Origin: Fomes fomentarius
Taxonomy: Eukaryota > Basidiomycota > Agaricomycetes > Polyporales > Polyporaceae
NCBI GenBank assembly: GCA_022606135.1
Contig: JABYQN010000008.1
Coordinates: forward strand, 1,612,001 to 1,676,000
Length of the DNA: 64,000 nt
Direction of reading: 5' to 3'
Part shown: piece after piece, positions 1 through 11,116 of the stretch
Layout: the number at the start of each line of letters is the position of its first letter
Numbering within the stretch: position 1 is the stretch's first letter
Program-made: the position numbers and the translations under genes
The notes under the pieces: model-generated
The model's database searches: none
What the model was told of the DNA's origin: nothing
The model's input: only the letters and a program-made list of their open reading frames with translations

Positions 1-1093
1 TCCGCCTGAGACTTCCCTGGCTCCCAGCACGCGTACCGCCCACCAGTACGTATGCTGTGGAGAGATCCGGAAGCGGCATGGCGGGAGTAGACGTGGCCCT
101 AAGACGAAATTGAGTTTTTGGTGTCCTCAATAACTCCGGGGCAGCTCCGGCGCACCGTGACCAGGCGTACCGCCTTTTGTCATTGCACCGTGGCCAGACG
201 GCAACCTACGGCAACAGGACTGGTTGGCTCTGGGTTGGTGAGTAGGGCTTGGGCTTGGGCTGCCCAGCCGTTAATGCCGCCATCTGGTACTACACCTCGG
301 CTGTGGCGCTGGTGCACAGTATGCATATGCATATGCACTGATGCGTCTCACTGATAGCCAACTAGTACGGTACAACTACATACTTGTAACATAAGCATCC
401 TGATCCACTGGCATATTGCCTGCACAAAACACTCGCACTCACCCACTCCCACTCTGGATGCGCTCGTGCTGCGATAGCCATTCATGGGGTGCAAGCACTT
501 ATGCGCACGTCGCATTGAAACCCCAAGGTTGCAATTGCAACTGGGCCCGAATTCGAACAGAGCTCACGATCAGGAAGAGCAGAAGCCTAGTAGGGCAGCA
601 CGAGCGCCTGCTCATCGCATCCGCGCCCGAGGTTTCGCCGTGGGGAACGGGTTGGGGGTGCTGCTGAAAAGAGGAGAGAAGAAAGGGTAAGTATGGCGTC
701 ACGACGTGCCCTGCGGCATGCCCCGGTCCGGGATATTCAAGGGAGATTGGGTGGCGGTTTATAGTTTCCTACAGCTTTCCCCGAGGGCCATTTTATGCAG
801 GGTATCCCTAATATCCTTGCATCCCTGGCTTGAGGATTGCATCTGGGATCGGGCAGATACAAATGGTGATTCTTTCAATCCATGCAACAGGGCATGATCT
901 GGAAATGCTATGGATGAACCGCCACCCTTGAATATCCCGGACCGGGGTATTATTAAGTGCCAGTGTGCGACAATCTGGGTATCGGATTCCGCATCTGCCT
1001 GCGATCCATCGGCCAGGGAAACTACGTAGGTGCTACTAAGTACTGTAGCCTCAGTAACGGTACATAACAACGTCGCCACCGCCCCAGATCTCG
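1..1093. other. No gene seen apart from a small inverted-repeat element
   Basis: I see no convincing coding region here. The open frames are short, overlap on both strands and resemble no family I know. The only structure is the inverted-repeat element at 721-947 (listed separately) and a short AT-rich palindrome of alternating TGCATA units near 319-335. Confidence 0.6.
721..947. mobile_element. Small terminal-inverted-repeat element (MITE-like)
   Basis: A 23-bp perfect inverted repeat starting CCCCGGTCCGGGATATTC (721-743) recurs in reverse complement at 925-947. Similarity continues inward through a GTGGCGGTT block on both sides. The 227-bp unit has no coding capacity. I could not identify a clear target-site duplication, so the superfamily is unassigned. 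Confidence 0.65.
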
Positions 1094-1102
1094 CTATATA
1101 GG
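1094..1102 (+). promoter_or_regulatory. Probable TATA box of the oxidoreductase gene
   Basis: CTATATAGG lies about 115 bp upstream of the start codon at 1214. The DUF302 gene near the other end of the window has a similar TATA-like motif at about the same distance, which supports reading both as core promoter elements. Confidence 0.45.
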
Positions 1103-1213
1103 CAAGTCACTCTTCGGCGTATTCGACGGACAAACTCGCTCCTGCCTATCCATCCTCGAAGCCTCGAACGCGCACCCCCGACTCGGATATCAATCCAACT
1201 GAACGCAGAACTC

Positions 1214-3179
1214 ATGGCTCCCAAAGGTCTTGCCATCCTGGGCGCCGGAATCTTCGCCAAAGAGGGTGAGTCCGAGTCCCGTCCTATAGTTTAGCACTCT
1301 CTGCACTTCGAGTCGTCGAAGTCGAGCTCCCTAAGCACAATGACACAAGCAGCAGTACTCTCGAGGTACCTCCGGGAATTCGCCTTTCCCGAATCTATCA
1401 GGCTTTGTGGCTCGAGGCTTGAGGCTGCTGTAATCTGTTGTAGCCTGCACTATCCCACCAAACCTTGTGCATTGAGCGACAATCGCCTGCATGATCGCCC
1501 GCTCGTCTCACCTCCCGCGCCCGTCCATTGCCCTCCATTCGCGCCCGTACTGCCACTGACGCTCACCATCGCATACGATCTCGCCATCAGCCCACCTCCC
1601 AGCGCTCGCCGCGCTCGGCTCCGCCGTCATCGACCTCAAAGCAGTCTACTCGCGCTCGATCAAGAGCGCAGCCGCGTTCGCCCAGAACGCAGAGCAGACC
1701 CTCGGCCTGCAACACAAGCTCGACATCTACAATGACGAAGACACCAAAAAGTCGCTCGACGCGCTCCTCGCACGCACAGACATCGCCGGCGTCATCGTCG
1801 TGCTCCCCATCACGACCCAGCCTGACGTCATCCGCAAGGCGCTCGCGGCGGGCAAACATGTCCTCAGCGAGAAGCCGGTAGCGCCCGACGTGAAGAGCGG
1901 CAGGGAGCTCGTGGCGGAGTACGAGGCCAAGTGGAAGCCAAAGGGTCTTGTGTGGCGCGTTGCGGAGAACTTTGAGCAGGAGCCTGGGTACCAGGCTGCG
2001 AGACGCGTCATTCAGGAGGGCAAAATTGGCGCGGTCAAGTATTACAACGCGCGTGCGTACAGCTGGGTCGACGGGCATTCGAAGTGGTACAACACCCCCT
2101 GGCGCACTGTTCCTGACGTGAGTGACTGGGTCTCTTCTCCTCAATTCCCCATGACATATATTTGATCACTTACTCCAATTATTCGTATGTCGTGTGCACC
2201 CATGTGCACTCACTCACGTTATGTTCTGTCTTCTATCTTCACACTGCTCGTCCCGTCGGTGCCGGCTTTACGACATCCGCCCGACAGTATCAAGGCGGTT
2301 TCCTGGTGCGTACACACAAGCATATCATATGTTGCAGCTCGTATCGCCGTATTGACAAAGCCCCGGCTCGGTGCCTGACGCGCCGCCCGGTCTTCGGTTT
2401 TCGGTTTTAGCTTGATGGTGGCGTCGTAAGTCCCCGTGCATTTCACCCGGTGCCCCTTGCTGACCTCACCGCGTTATTTCTCCGTGCGCTCGTCCCGCCA
2501 TACGACCGCATATGGCTATGTATGCGGTTCGGCTTCCGGTCCTGTGCCGACCGCCCACATCCTCGACTCTTGGACTCGCTTGTTGCATAACCTTGCACGC
2601 CGTCGCGTTTGAACAACAACCGGTCCGTGAACATGAACGTGAACGCAGCACACGCTCGCCGCGCTGCGCCTCATCCTCCCGAGCCCGCTCGTGTCCATCT
2701 CCGCCCACGCCTCGCTCGCCAAACCGATCCTCGTCCCGCACGACACGATCAACGCGGTCGTGCGCTCCGCCGACGGCTCGCACGGCATCATCGAGCTCTC
2801 CTGGGGCGGGCCCGTGCAGTCGCGCGTCACCGAGGCGCACGACAGCATTTCCGTCACTGGCGACCGCGGCTGGCTCGAGATCACGCGCGGGCCGCAGGGC
2901 ATCCGCGTCGTCGTGCGCACTGCCGTGTTCGACGACAAGGGCAAGCCCGTCCCGGACGCGGAGACGGGAAAGTGGAAGGAGGACGTGCTTGTGGTCGAGG
3001 AGAAGAGCGTGGGGGTTGAGAAGGAGATCAGGGGATGGTTGGACGAGGCTGAGGGCAAGAATGACGGGCTGGACGATCCGAGAGGCACGTTGTGGGACGT
3101 TGCGTTCATCGAGGCGGCGTTGGGAAGCGACGGGAAGCCTGTGGATCTGGTGAAGCTTGTGGAGGGGAAGGAGCAGTGA
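1214..3179 (+). CDS. Gfo/Idh/MocA-family NAD(P)-dependent oxidoreductase
   Basis: Five exons give a 380-residue protein: 1214-1265, 1591-2117, 2288-2305, 2411-2425 and 2649-3179, all with GT-AG introns and consistent phase. Start: MAPKGLAILGAGIFAKE gives a Rossmann GxGxxA nucleotide-binding loop at residues 8-13, and this is the first ATG in frame. The EKP motif (VLSEKPVA), whose Lys is a conserved catalytic/cofactor residue in the Gfo/Idh/MocA family, follows in exon 2, and the C-terminal alpha/beta domain includes DYQGGFLLDGGVHTLAAL. Length matches the family (about 340-400). It probably acts on a sugar or related polyol in the cytosol; the substrate cannot be read from sequence. Exons 3 and 4 are only 18 and 15 nt. 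The first intron (325 nt) is long for this gene set. Confidence 0.93.
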
Positions 3180-4689
3180 GTGGAGGGTCGGGAGAGACAC
3201 GGAAGAATTCACGTACCGCCACGAGCTGGTGGGGGCAGGGGTATGGAAGCGTGATAATGTGGTAGGGGTTGAAACGAAGGATGTCGATATTCCAGTGATG
3301 TATTGGTAGCCAAGTGAATTTGCTGTAGCTTTGTGATCATCAGTCCCGCAAGTGCCTGAACAAGTACTGCGACGGCCACATGTGGCGGTCTGACCACGGA
3401 AGTTCAGAAGTCACGACGCATCTGTTCGTCTCATACTTTCTGGCAACAGAGTCAACCAGAACGTCCTCATGATAGTGCGCGACAAACGTACCCGTACCCG
3501 TACCCGCACCCATCACCCCATTCAGTATGTATGCAGCGTTCCACGCACCGCGCAGATAACCTCCTGAACTCGCACAATCAACTCACAAGAAGACACAGTA
3601 AAACAAAGCGAGATGGACAGCTCCCCTCGGGAGAATTACGGCAACCTCTCCAGCGTGCACTTTGAGCGCACCAGCGCAATGGGTACACCGTATACCGGAT
3701 GCGTAGGGCGTCTTCAGTCTGTAGAAGAAGCTCAATCGTCTTTCCAGCTCGAAGTTCGGAATGACGAAGCACGCCAGCCATTTCCTCCCGAACCCCCGGA
3801 AGGCTGAAGCACGGGAAGCGCTCTCGCGCACGCGTATACCTCGGTGGAATCGAAGTTCGCGCTCCGCGAGCGACCGTGTTCTTGCTCCGCCCGGCTCTAT
3901 GACCTCTGATATGCGTTCCAGTGCGCTCGCGACTCCAACAGCCAGCTGTTCTTATCCCACCGTGACTCAGACTGGGAATGCCTGAGCTTGGGAGGGAAGA
4001 GTACGTACACACATGGTTACATGCGGGCCTGAATGCAATTGGACCTTGCACGAAGTATTTATTGCCCCGGGTGGCCCGGTGCTGGCACCGACCCTGCGGG
4101 ATGCGGAGGAGGAGAAGTAGATAGGGCGAGGACGGCGGTGATAATACTTGCGGTGACGCCGGAATATGAGGTTCAGAAGCCCGAGGTAACGATCGTCAAC
4201 AGCTGTTGCAGGTGCGGCATGACTGAAATAGCATCCACATGAGAAACTGGGGTAGGAAATGCACCGACTGCCTAGTGGTTGAAGGATGCCCGGGGTTCGG
4301 CGACAAGACGTGTATGCGGTATAACCGCGTACACCATGTTCACGCCTCGGTATCCAGATGGCGAAGAAGGCGAGACGGCGTGATTCAACCTTGGTATGTA
4401 TACAAGGGTATTGCACCCTGAATGTTAATGCTGTCGGACTCGGCGACGATGATACCGCTCCACCCTTCGACGCTTGCCGCGCTCGAGCTCGTGGATTTCC
4501 AGAAAGCATCGACAAGCATGCAGGGAAGCATGGGCGCAAGAGAGACGGCGATGACGGGTGGTATGCGAAGAACAGACCTACCGGGCGACACCGGACAGTC
4601 GAGAGAAACGCGCTTGCAGTTGCATTGGCCAAGCTGCGAAAGCTCTGACGCCGGACACCATCTCTCGTCCGTCACCTGCGCCACGCGAA
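3180..4689. other. Unresolved region downstream of the oxidoreductase
   Basis: Open frames of 60-220 codons occur on both strands but none gives a family I recognise. On the minus strand near 4,150-4,430 fragments such as SGVTASIITAVLALSTSP and LAFFAIWIP loosely recall hydrophobic stretches of DUF6533 membrane proteins, which are present elsewhere in the window. A decayed copy is possible but cannot be reconstructed. No RNA gene or repeat was recognised. Confidence 0.4.
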
Positions 4690-5523
4690 GAGCTTCGGTG
4701 ACAGGGAAGGGCGGTGACAGGTTCCTGGACTACTGGATCAGAGAGAGGGACCGGAGGAGATCGTCGACAGACATACTGAGCAGCTATGACGCCGGTGGGC
4801 ACAGAACCCACGGATGGTTGCGCTCTGACTTGTCCTGATAGCCATCGACCGCGTGATAGAAGGCGGTTTCGCTCGCGGGAGGGAACTCTACTTACTCTCC
4901 GCCTGGTGGGAGAGCCGCTAGACGCGTGCTATACTTGGAACATGCCCCGGGATCCTCTCTTGCACTTCGTACGGGACAAGGGAGGTCACAACGACGGCCC
5001 CGAGGACGGGTGGGTCCAAGTTGACGGTGGTGTATGCGACATGTGTATGTGTGCGTAAAGCATAATAAGCCTAAAGCTGCGCACCTGAGCCCGGACGACG
5101 GACAGTGGATGGGCACACTCCTTGTATGTCAGATGCCAGCCACTCGCGGGATCCGCAGTAGCAGCGTGTGGGACCCGTTTTCGTTCCTTTTCTCGGTCAC
5201 TAGCTTACTTGAAGTTTGCCATGCGCTCCCCTGCAGCTTGCCTGACCCGGATGAGAGACTGGAGCCGGATCCGCCAGTGTGGTACAGGTTGCGTTGTGCC
5301 ACGGTCGCAGGGATAGACATAGACCAGGCAGAGGATAGACCAGCTGACGCGCAGTGCCTTGCAGGAGCATTTGCTCACATTCCTCCGCAGCTGTTGCATG
5401 AGTTACCGTGCCTGGCTTGCAAGTGAAGGACTACCGAACGCTGTGGCTCATGACCTCCGCATTCGAGTCGCGGAAGAGGGGCACGGAACGGTGATTTTCA
5501 CTCAAACATGAGCAGTCCCACAA
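4690..5523 (-). repeat. Duplicated spacer plus 3' end of gene family A (uninterrupted copy)
   Basis: This segment matches, in reverse complement and in order, three separated pieces: 21,184-21,732, 35,282-35,413 and about 51,336-51,465. Shared blocks include the stretch reading CACACATACACATGTCGC in reverse and the run around GGATCCCGGGGCA. It is the pre-insertion version of the locus into which the two large transposons jumped, and so defines their ends. It includes the last codons of gene A (stop at 5,498) and its downstream spacer. Confidence 0.85.
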
Positions 5524-6238
5524 GAAGCGCATAGATTACCGAATGTTTCAATCGATCAACCACAATGTCGGAAACCTAGGAGGCTGATACATGGGGTCAG
5601 CCGGAGATATCGCTAATGACTAACGTTGATACGTACCACAACTACTGGACTCACTCCGCGGGACTGCTCTTCCAAAACCCATTGAATCAATTGTTGCTTG
5701 TGGTTGTCACGGAAGGCCTTCTTCCGCATCCTCATCTTTTGCATGACCACGCCTCGAGCTGTATGCATGATCAGCGTGAGACTGACTACGAACACTGACT
5801 GGTTCAAAACGCACGCCAGATATCCCGAGGCCAGAGCATTTGCATATAACGAGCCTCCTTGAACTCTTCCATTTGCAACAGTTCCGGGGGGAACCAATGG
5901 TTGAGGTACTTCCGGACTTTGTCGTCTAGGGGCAACTCCGGAGGCTTAGCCGTAGGATGGAAGAATGCGGCCTTTCCGGTAAGAAGCCATCCCCCTTCAA
6001 GTCGGTTAGGAGTCGACCGAGAGTGATACGACACCGGCAAGAGGCATGGAGCATCGATAATGCGACGTCTGTTGTAGTACATCGCGGCAGCATCCACAGG
6101 GCCGACGTGCTCGACTTCGGCCTCCGAGTAGCCGTACTTGAGGATGCACAAGTGTTTGAGCATTTCTGGGGTGAGTAGGTACCCCGCGACGGTGATGTCG
6201 ACCGACTTCGGCGTAGGAGAAGTGGCGGGTTCAGCCAT
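5498..6238 (-). CDS. Orphan C-terminal-anchored membrane protein, family A, copy 1
   Basis: I do not recognise this family. The start codon at 6,238 (MAEPATSPTPKSVDITVAGY) is supported by the paralogue at 51,988, which aligns from SVDITVAGYLLTP onward. Exon 1 encodes about 140 residues ending in MLWPRDIW. A second exon (from SLTLIMHTARGVV through SRGVSPVVV) is rich in Lys/Arg/Gln, and a short last exon encodes VSDIVVDRLKHS followed by a single membrane span (VIYALLVGLLMF) and the stop. This suggests a tail-anchored or C-terminally anchored protein. It lies downstream of families B and C on the same strand, and these three families recur together at 52-58.7 kb. Function unknown. Confidence 0.7.
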
Positions 6239-6469
6239 GATGTTCAATACACACTGCAAAGATCGGCAGGTAAGGAAAAGGGGTAAAATGGAAGAAAGGA
6301 GTTTCACGCAGAGAAGTAAGTCCCTTAAACCTGCCAAGATAGGCCTCCAACGCCTTTACGATGCAGTTAAATCAGACTTACTTATGTTTATAAACCTAAC
6401 CCAACGGACCTTGTGAAACTGAGGAAACGATGCGTTCAGGATAGTGACAAGTCGAACATGGGCGCCTAT

Positions 6470-6585
6470 TGACCAACGAGTTCCACATCTTGACCATCGG
6501 CGGCTATGTTGGTCACGGTTTGAGCAACGACTTCTGCAGCGCCATCGTCAGTGCACATGGTAGTTGCTTGACGAGGGTCCACTAC
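6470..6585 (+). pseudogene. Fragment of an F-box/LRR-type gene
   Basis: Translation gives EFHILTIGGYVGHGLSND and then FCSAIVSAHGS, nearly identical to part of the F-box gene at 60.2-61.9 kb (QFHISTIGGHVGHRLSDD, FCSAIVSAHGS). Only about 115 bp are present, with no start, splice context or downstream part. The next bases match the 3' flank of the family B gene, so this is a transposed or captured exon scrap in the A-B spacer. Confidence 0.75.
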
Positions 6586-6755
6586 GTCGGCATGAAGCTC
6601 CACATAAGTACACCATACATGTGGTCGAGGTTCCTGGTTGGCGAGCACAGGAAGAGAGAGATATATATGTGATACTTCACGACGGCGAGTACGGGGTAGA
6701 GTTCACTCTGCTACAAGCTGGTGCCAGCAGGACCCAATGGACGACACAACTACAA

Positions 6756-8641
6756 CTACACAACAAGCTGCAGGAGATCTCCGAGAACCACCGACGGCCG
6801 GGGAGAGAATCGTTGCTCTGCTCCCACGACGAACTCGACGTGTCCTTCAAAGTTCTCCGATCTCTGCACCAGGGCTGTTGCATGCCCCGCAGACTGAGCT
6901 GCATGCAGAACACGACCAACGCTCGTGCTCACCACGAGGATTTCCTCCCGCTCCAACGCGCCACCGACCAAGGACTGGCAGAAGGAGAATAGGTTATGAA
7001 GCAGGATGAACTCTGCAACAAAGTGCATCGATACGCATTCAGGGAAGAACCGAACGTGCTCCACGAATACGCGGGGTAGTGACGGGAGGATGTGCGTCAT
7101 GGTCGTCTGGGAGTGCGTTGGGAGACCCACGAGCATATACCCGCGCTGGAGCAATGTGTGCGTGACGGCTTCGACTTCTGGGTGCGGCGGAGGATTGAGA
7201 ATATGCGTGAATGCGTTCATGAAGAGCGGGGAGTGTTCATCAATTTGTAGCTCGACTTGCTGCGCGAGGGACAACAGAGCCTGGCGAACGGATGTTGCAA
7301 GAGAGCTTGGAGATCCGGCGGCCCGCGCATCCCGCTCGTTCAAGGCCTCAAGCATCAAATAACGCTCAGTGAGTCGATAGATGCTCATTCTTGCTGCGGC
7401 AACCGAATGCTGCTGCCACAGAGACAGAGCATTTCTGATAGACCCTTCCCGATCCTATGCATGATAAGTCAGACTCACTTTGAGACAAAAGCAAGATAAA
7501 GACATACTAAGATTGCCCCAAAAAGGTCAAACACTACGACCTTCATCGTGCCCATCGGGATAAAAGGGTAAGTGATTGGGAGATGCTGGTATACCCACGG
7601 AAGGCGCTCCGTGTGTACTGAACTGCCAGAAGAGGCGGTATTGGCCTCAGCGCGGGCGTCGGCGATAGCACGGAGGCGTACGTGAGGGTTGGGTTGAGAG
7701 AACAACTCTAGTGCGGAACTACGTAGGGCTACCTCATCAACTACCGACTGGACGATTCTGTAGGGTTGTGTTGGCCTGTCGTTCTGTAATATCTGCATCG
7801 AGTCAAAGTGGCGTCAATATCCAGCTTAGAAAGAGAATTAGTGGCTCGTACGGTGCGCATGTTACGCGTCCAGAGAACAGTATCTTCAACAGCCATCCAT
7901 CTATAATCTTTACACAATCTGTCACATTATCGGCACCTTGTCGTATACGAGAAATATGTGTACTCACTGGACGTATAACATCAACTCGTCATACACGGTA
8001 GCTTTTCCTTCGAAACACGGTGTAGCTTCAGGTGGTCCGAAGTCAAAGACGTATGTATGGGGATCGTTCAGAGCGACACCAAACCCCATGCGTCCTGCGT
8101 CCTGCGTCGGAGCAGCCCAGCCATTCTTGATAGCTTCGTAACCGTAAGTAGATAACGCGTTTTCCCGATACTCGTGTGCCTGTCGCATATCATCTTCGAC
8201 ACGGGCTATGAATTTGCGCAGGCTATCTTGCTCTAGACCATAGTAATATGACTTGAGAGGCGGGCAGTAGTACATGGAGAGATGTAGGGCAGGGACAGTG
8301 TGCAGATACAAAGGCTCGTCGATGACGCTCTCCATGGAAGGTAACGGCCCATTTCGAACGATGAGTTCTGCGTCATCACCCCTGCATCTTCCAGTGTCTT
8401 GCGTCTTCCTGGGCCCCAACGTAAGTGACGCGTTGAGTATGGGATACGGAGAGGGTTCAGATGCAACTAGGAACAGTAGGGGAGGTGCATCAAGTCCGTA
8501 CGAGTCCGGATCTACAATCGAAGCTCGAAGGGCCCAAAACCAACCAGTTGGTAGTCGACAGGCTGCAGCTTGTCCTGAAGGAGGGAGCCAATAAGCGGAG
8601 CGTCCTGGGTGAAGTCTTGCAGGGACGAAGGAGTGATTCAT
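6756..8641 (-). CDS. HAD-like two-domain protein, family B, copy 1
   Basis: Four exons: MNHSFVPARLHPGRSAYW... (about 225 aa), a short exon LCKDYRWMAVEDT/VLWTRNMRT, an exon from ILQNDRPTQPYRIVQSV to VVFDLFGAIL, and a last exon from DREGSIRNALSLWQ to the stop. The C-terminal half resembles haloacid-dehalogenase (HAD) hydrolases: a motif-I-like strand VVFDLFGAIL with the nucleophile Asp, an alpha-helical cap, then GYMLVGLPTHSQTTM and EEILVVSTSVGRVLHAAQSAG in the positions of later core motifs. The residue after Gly is Ala rather than Thr (copy 2 has SGTIL), so activity is uncertain. The N-terminal 225 residues match no family I know. A CACTA-type MITE sits 28 bp upstream of the start codon. No lesion was seen. 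Confidence 0.78.
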
Positions 8642-8668
8642 GATGGTAGCGAGTCAAGGGAATATCAA

Positions 8669-9271
8669 CACTACGTGCATTAGCCCAAAAATTGTGTTGG
8701 GATAGGCATGGGAAATGTCGGGGCGGTCTTACCTTCCCCAAAGATTTGACTTGAAGGTAAGAGTAAACTTATACTGATATATTGAGCAGTTTTCACATAA
8801 GGTGTAAGTATACCTATCCCATCGTCGATAACAGGGCTGTAAAGTTCAACTTTGCTGTCGCTTTCCTGTCGTGTGAATGGCGTAGGAAGACTCAACCTAT
8901 GTAATGCATTCCGTAGACTGCAATAGGCAGCCTTTCACATACCAAACCCGATCCGCGGTAGCGTTGGAAAAGAGTACCTTTGGCGCCAAAGGAAATTGCG
9001 AAAAGAGGTAAAATTACCCGATGTGGAAAGGGACGGGGAAAGTTCACCTTTTACATCCAATTTCCAGTGTCGGTATTGTATGAATTTCTCATGCGTTTCC
9101 TGCAGTGGCTGCTCCGGTGTGAAAGATTGCCTGACTCGGTCGTGGAAAGTGTTGGCAAATTGAACGGAAAGTTCAACTTTTACATGACGGCATTAACTTT
9201 GAGAAAGGTTAGACCGCCCCGACATTTCCCATGCCTATCCCAACACAATTTTTGGGCTAATGCACGTAGTG
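8669..9271. mobile_element. Non-autonomous CACTA-type MITE (603 bp)
   Basis: The termini are long inverted repeats beginning CACTACGTGCATTAGCCC (8,669 onward; reverse complement ending at 9,271), about 65 bp each and nearly perfect. They are flanked by the 3-bp duplication CAA (8,666-8,668 and 9,272-9,274). CACTA start and 3-bp duplication are the hallmarks of CACTA/EnSpm elements. The paralogous site upstream of family B copy 2 (about 53,310-53,335) reads straight through without the element, giving the empty site. No transposase is encoded; the interior has repeated GGAAAGTTCA motifs. Confidence 0.9.
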
Positions 9272-9769
9272 CAAATCACTTCACATCCGAGTACTTACGT
9301 CCAGATGCTTATCTAATCACCCTCCGACCCACACACGGCTCCGACAATATTTCGGCGCCTCCTTCAAGCTTGTATGATGTATCTCTAGATCTCTCTCGCA
9401 TCATCTGAATCATAACGTTCAATATCCATGAGCTAATCTGATTCGTCATCAATGAGCGCGACTCTAAAGGAGGACAGGAGAGAGGAGAAATGGGCAAGGA
9501 TGACGTAGAATGGACTTGCCAACTGGTTGAGTGTTGGCACCGCGTCTCTAATTGAAGATCTGTATCCAAAGTGAATTGTCGCCCCGGCTGAGTTAGACCT
9601 AAAGGTATATCATAGTAACTCGTTTCCGGCTACCTCTATCTACGCCCTATTTGCCAGAGTGCTACCTCTTCTGCCAGGGCCTAGTAGTGTGTGCCACTGC
9701 CATGCAATAAGACGTGATACATCAACATACGACCTCCTTTACTAAGTGCTCATACACAGCACAAGGGTG

Positions 9770-11116
9770 TCACACCCGTGAACTGAGGTCGTCCGTAAGG
9801 TTTTCCAACCCGATAGCAGAATCTTCCCCTACATCTCGATTCGCAAATACGAGGCGGGATGACAGATCTCCTTCGGTAGCACCTGGTAGACGTTGCGTGT
9901 CGACACCACTGAGCAAGCTCTCATGCGTCCCAATAGCAAACTTTGTGAGATGCAAGAGGACATGCGATCCCTGGAGAATCCATCCGTGAGTATATGGCAT
10001 GGCATGGAGGTGTGTGCAAAGGCTTACCGCGAACGAGGTGACTGCGAGGACCCAACTAGTACCATTGTCACACACCGGCATCGTCAAAGCACCACTGTGA
10101 CTCACGGGTAGGTTACAGATACGAGATTGTCTTGCTTCGTTCGGGACATAGCAGCGCTCAACACCAGTGCACCTATGAGTTATCAGCGTGATGTGTGTGT
10201 TGTACGAAGGGTAGATGCACGAAAAAAATATGACAGCATACACCCAAGTACCGTCCCTCACAAGAACTCTGAGAATAGATTGTCGTCCAAGATGCCCATG
10301 CGTCATAACCCATGCAGCGAACTTGACGAGGGTCAATGCGAACAGGGTCGTCTCAAATGCCAGTGCCAGGATCCTGTTTGGAGAGTCATCGAGCCATTCA
10401 CGGTGTATCTGGATCAGGAGTGGAATAGCTCACCAGATCAGAGAAAGTGTTATAGGCGTGGAATCCATGATGATGCATGATGGCGGAGTGAACTCCATCA
10501 TCATCATGGGTATAGAGAGTGCCAGAAGCACGGATATTCCCGCAATGTATGCTAAGAACAGAGCCACAAGTACTGTGAGCAGAACGCGATTGCGGTTGAG
10601 CATAGCGTAGACTGCCAGGTCATCCCAGAACACATCGTTAGGAAGTGGAACAGAGCGCTATCATCCAAGCACATACCCCGAAGAACCAGGACGACGTCGA
10701 CAGCGACTATCAGAGATAACGCCACGATGGCGTTGTAGGCAACCAAAGCCCTGCACGGGCTAAGGTGCCACGTCCCCATCGGACCGACGAAGAACGCTTT
10801 TGCGAGTACAGCCCTAGAACAATATAAGACAGCAATTTATCACAATCATGCAGATGGATGTACCAATTAAGGCTGCTGTATTGCGAGATATGGCATATGG
10901 CGAGTGAATAGATACAGCCATTTCGTCGTGTTATGGGGGGTCCTGATACAAGTTGGTCGATCGGAGGTGAGTAGTTGTCAGCAAACGTACCGCCATATGT
11001 ATTCGACCTATACATTAATTCCCGGTTTCAGTGACTATGGCTAAAGACGTACACATTGGAAATGGACTGCTCACCTCGGTGCCGATGTTGAATAGCATGT
11101 CCCAGACAAGGAACAT
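9770..11116 (-). CDS. DUF6533-type multi-pass membrane protein
   Basis: A multi-exon gene with the order of landmarks seen in basidiomycete DUF6533 proteins: FLVWDMLFNIGTE | VEYIWR (the conserved D-x-x-x-E-V-x-Y-x-W pattern, VEYIWR being a 17-nt micro-exon near 11,000), then TKWLYLFTRHMPYLAI, CRALVAYNAIVALSL with VVLVLR | VYAMLNRNRVLL, a hydrophobic span, LRVLVRDGTWVYAVIFF, and GTSWVLAVTSFA | GSHVLLHL before a hydrophilic tail. Several membrane spans are evident. The family is expanded in agaricomycetes but has no established function. The start at 11,116 is the first ATG in frame; an upstream exon cannot be excluded. Exon boundaries between 10,750 and 11,000 are approximate. Confidence 0.7.

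Noticed and set aside
3967..4632. 221-codon minus-strand frame
   Set aside because: No domain or paralogue and poor coding character; only scattered hydrophobic stretches, kept as an unresolved region.
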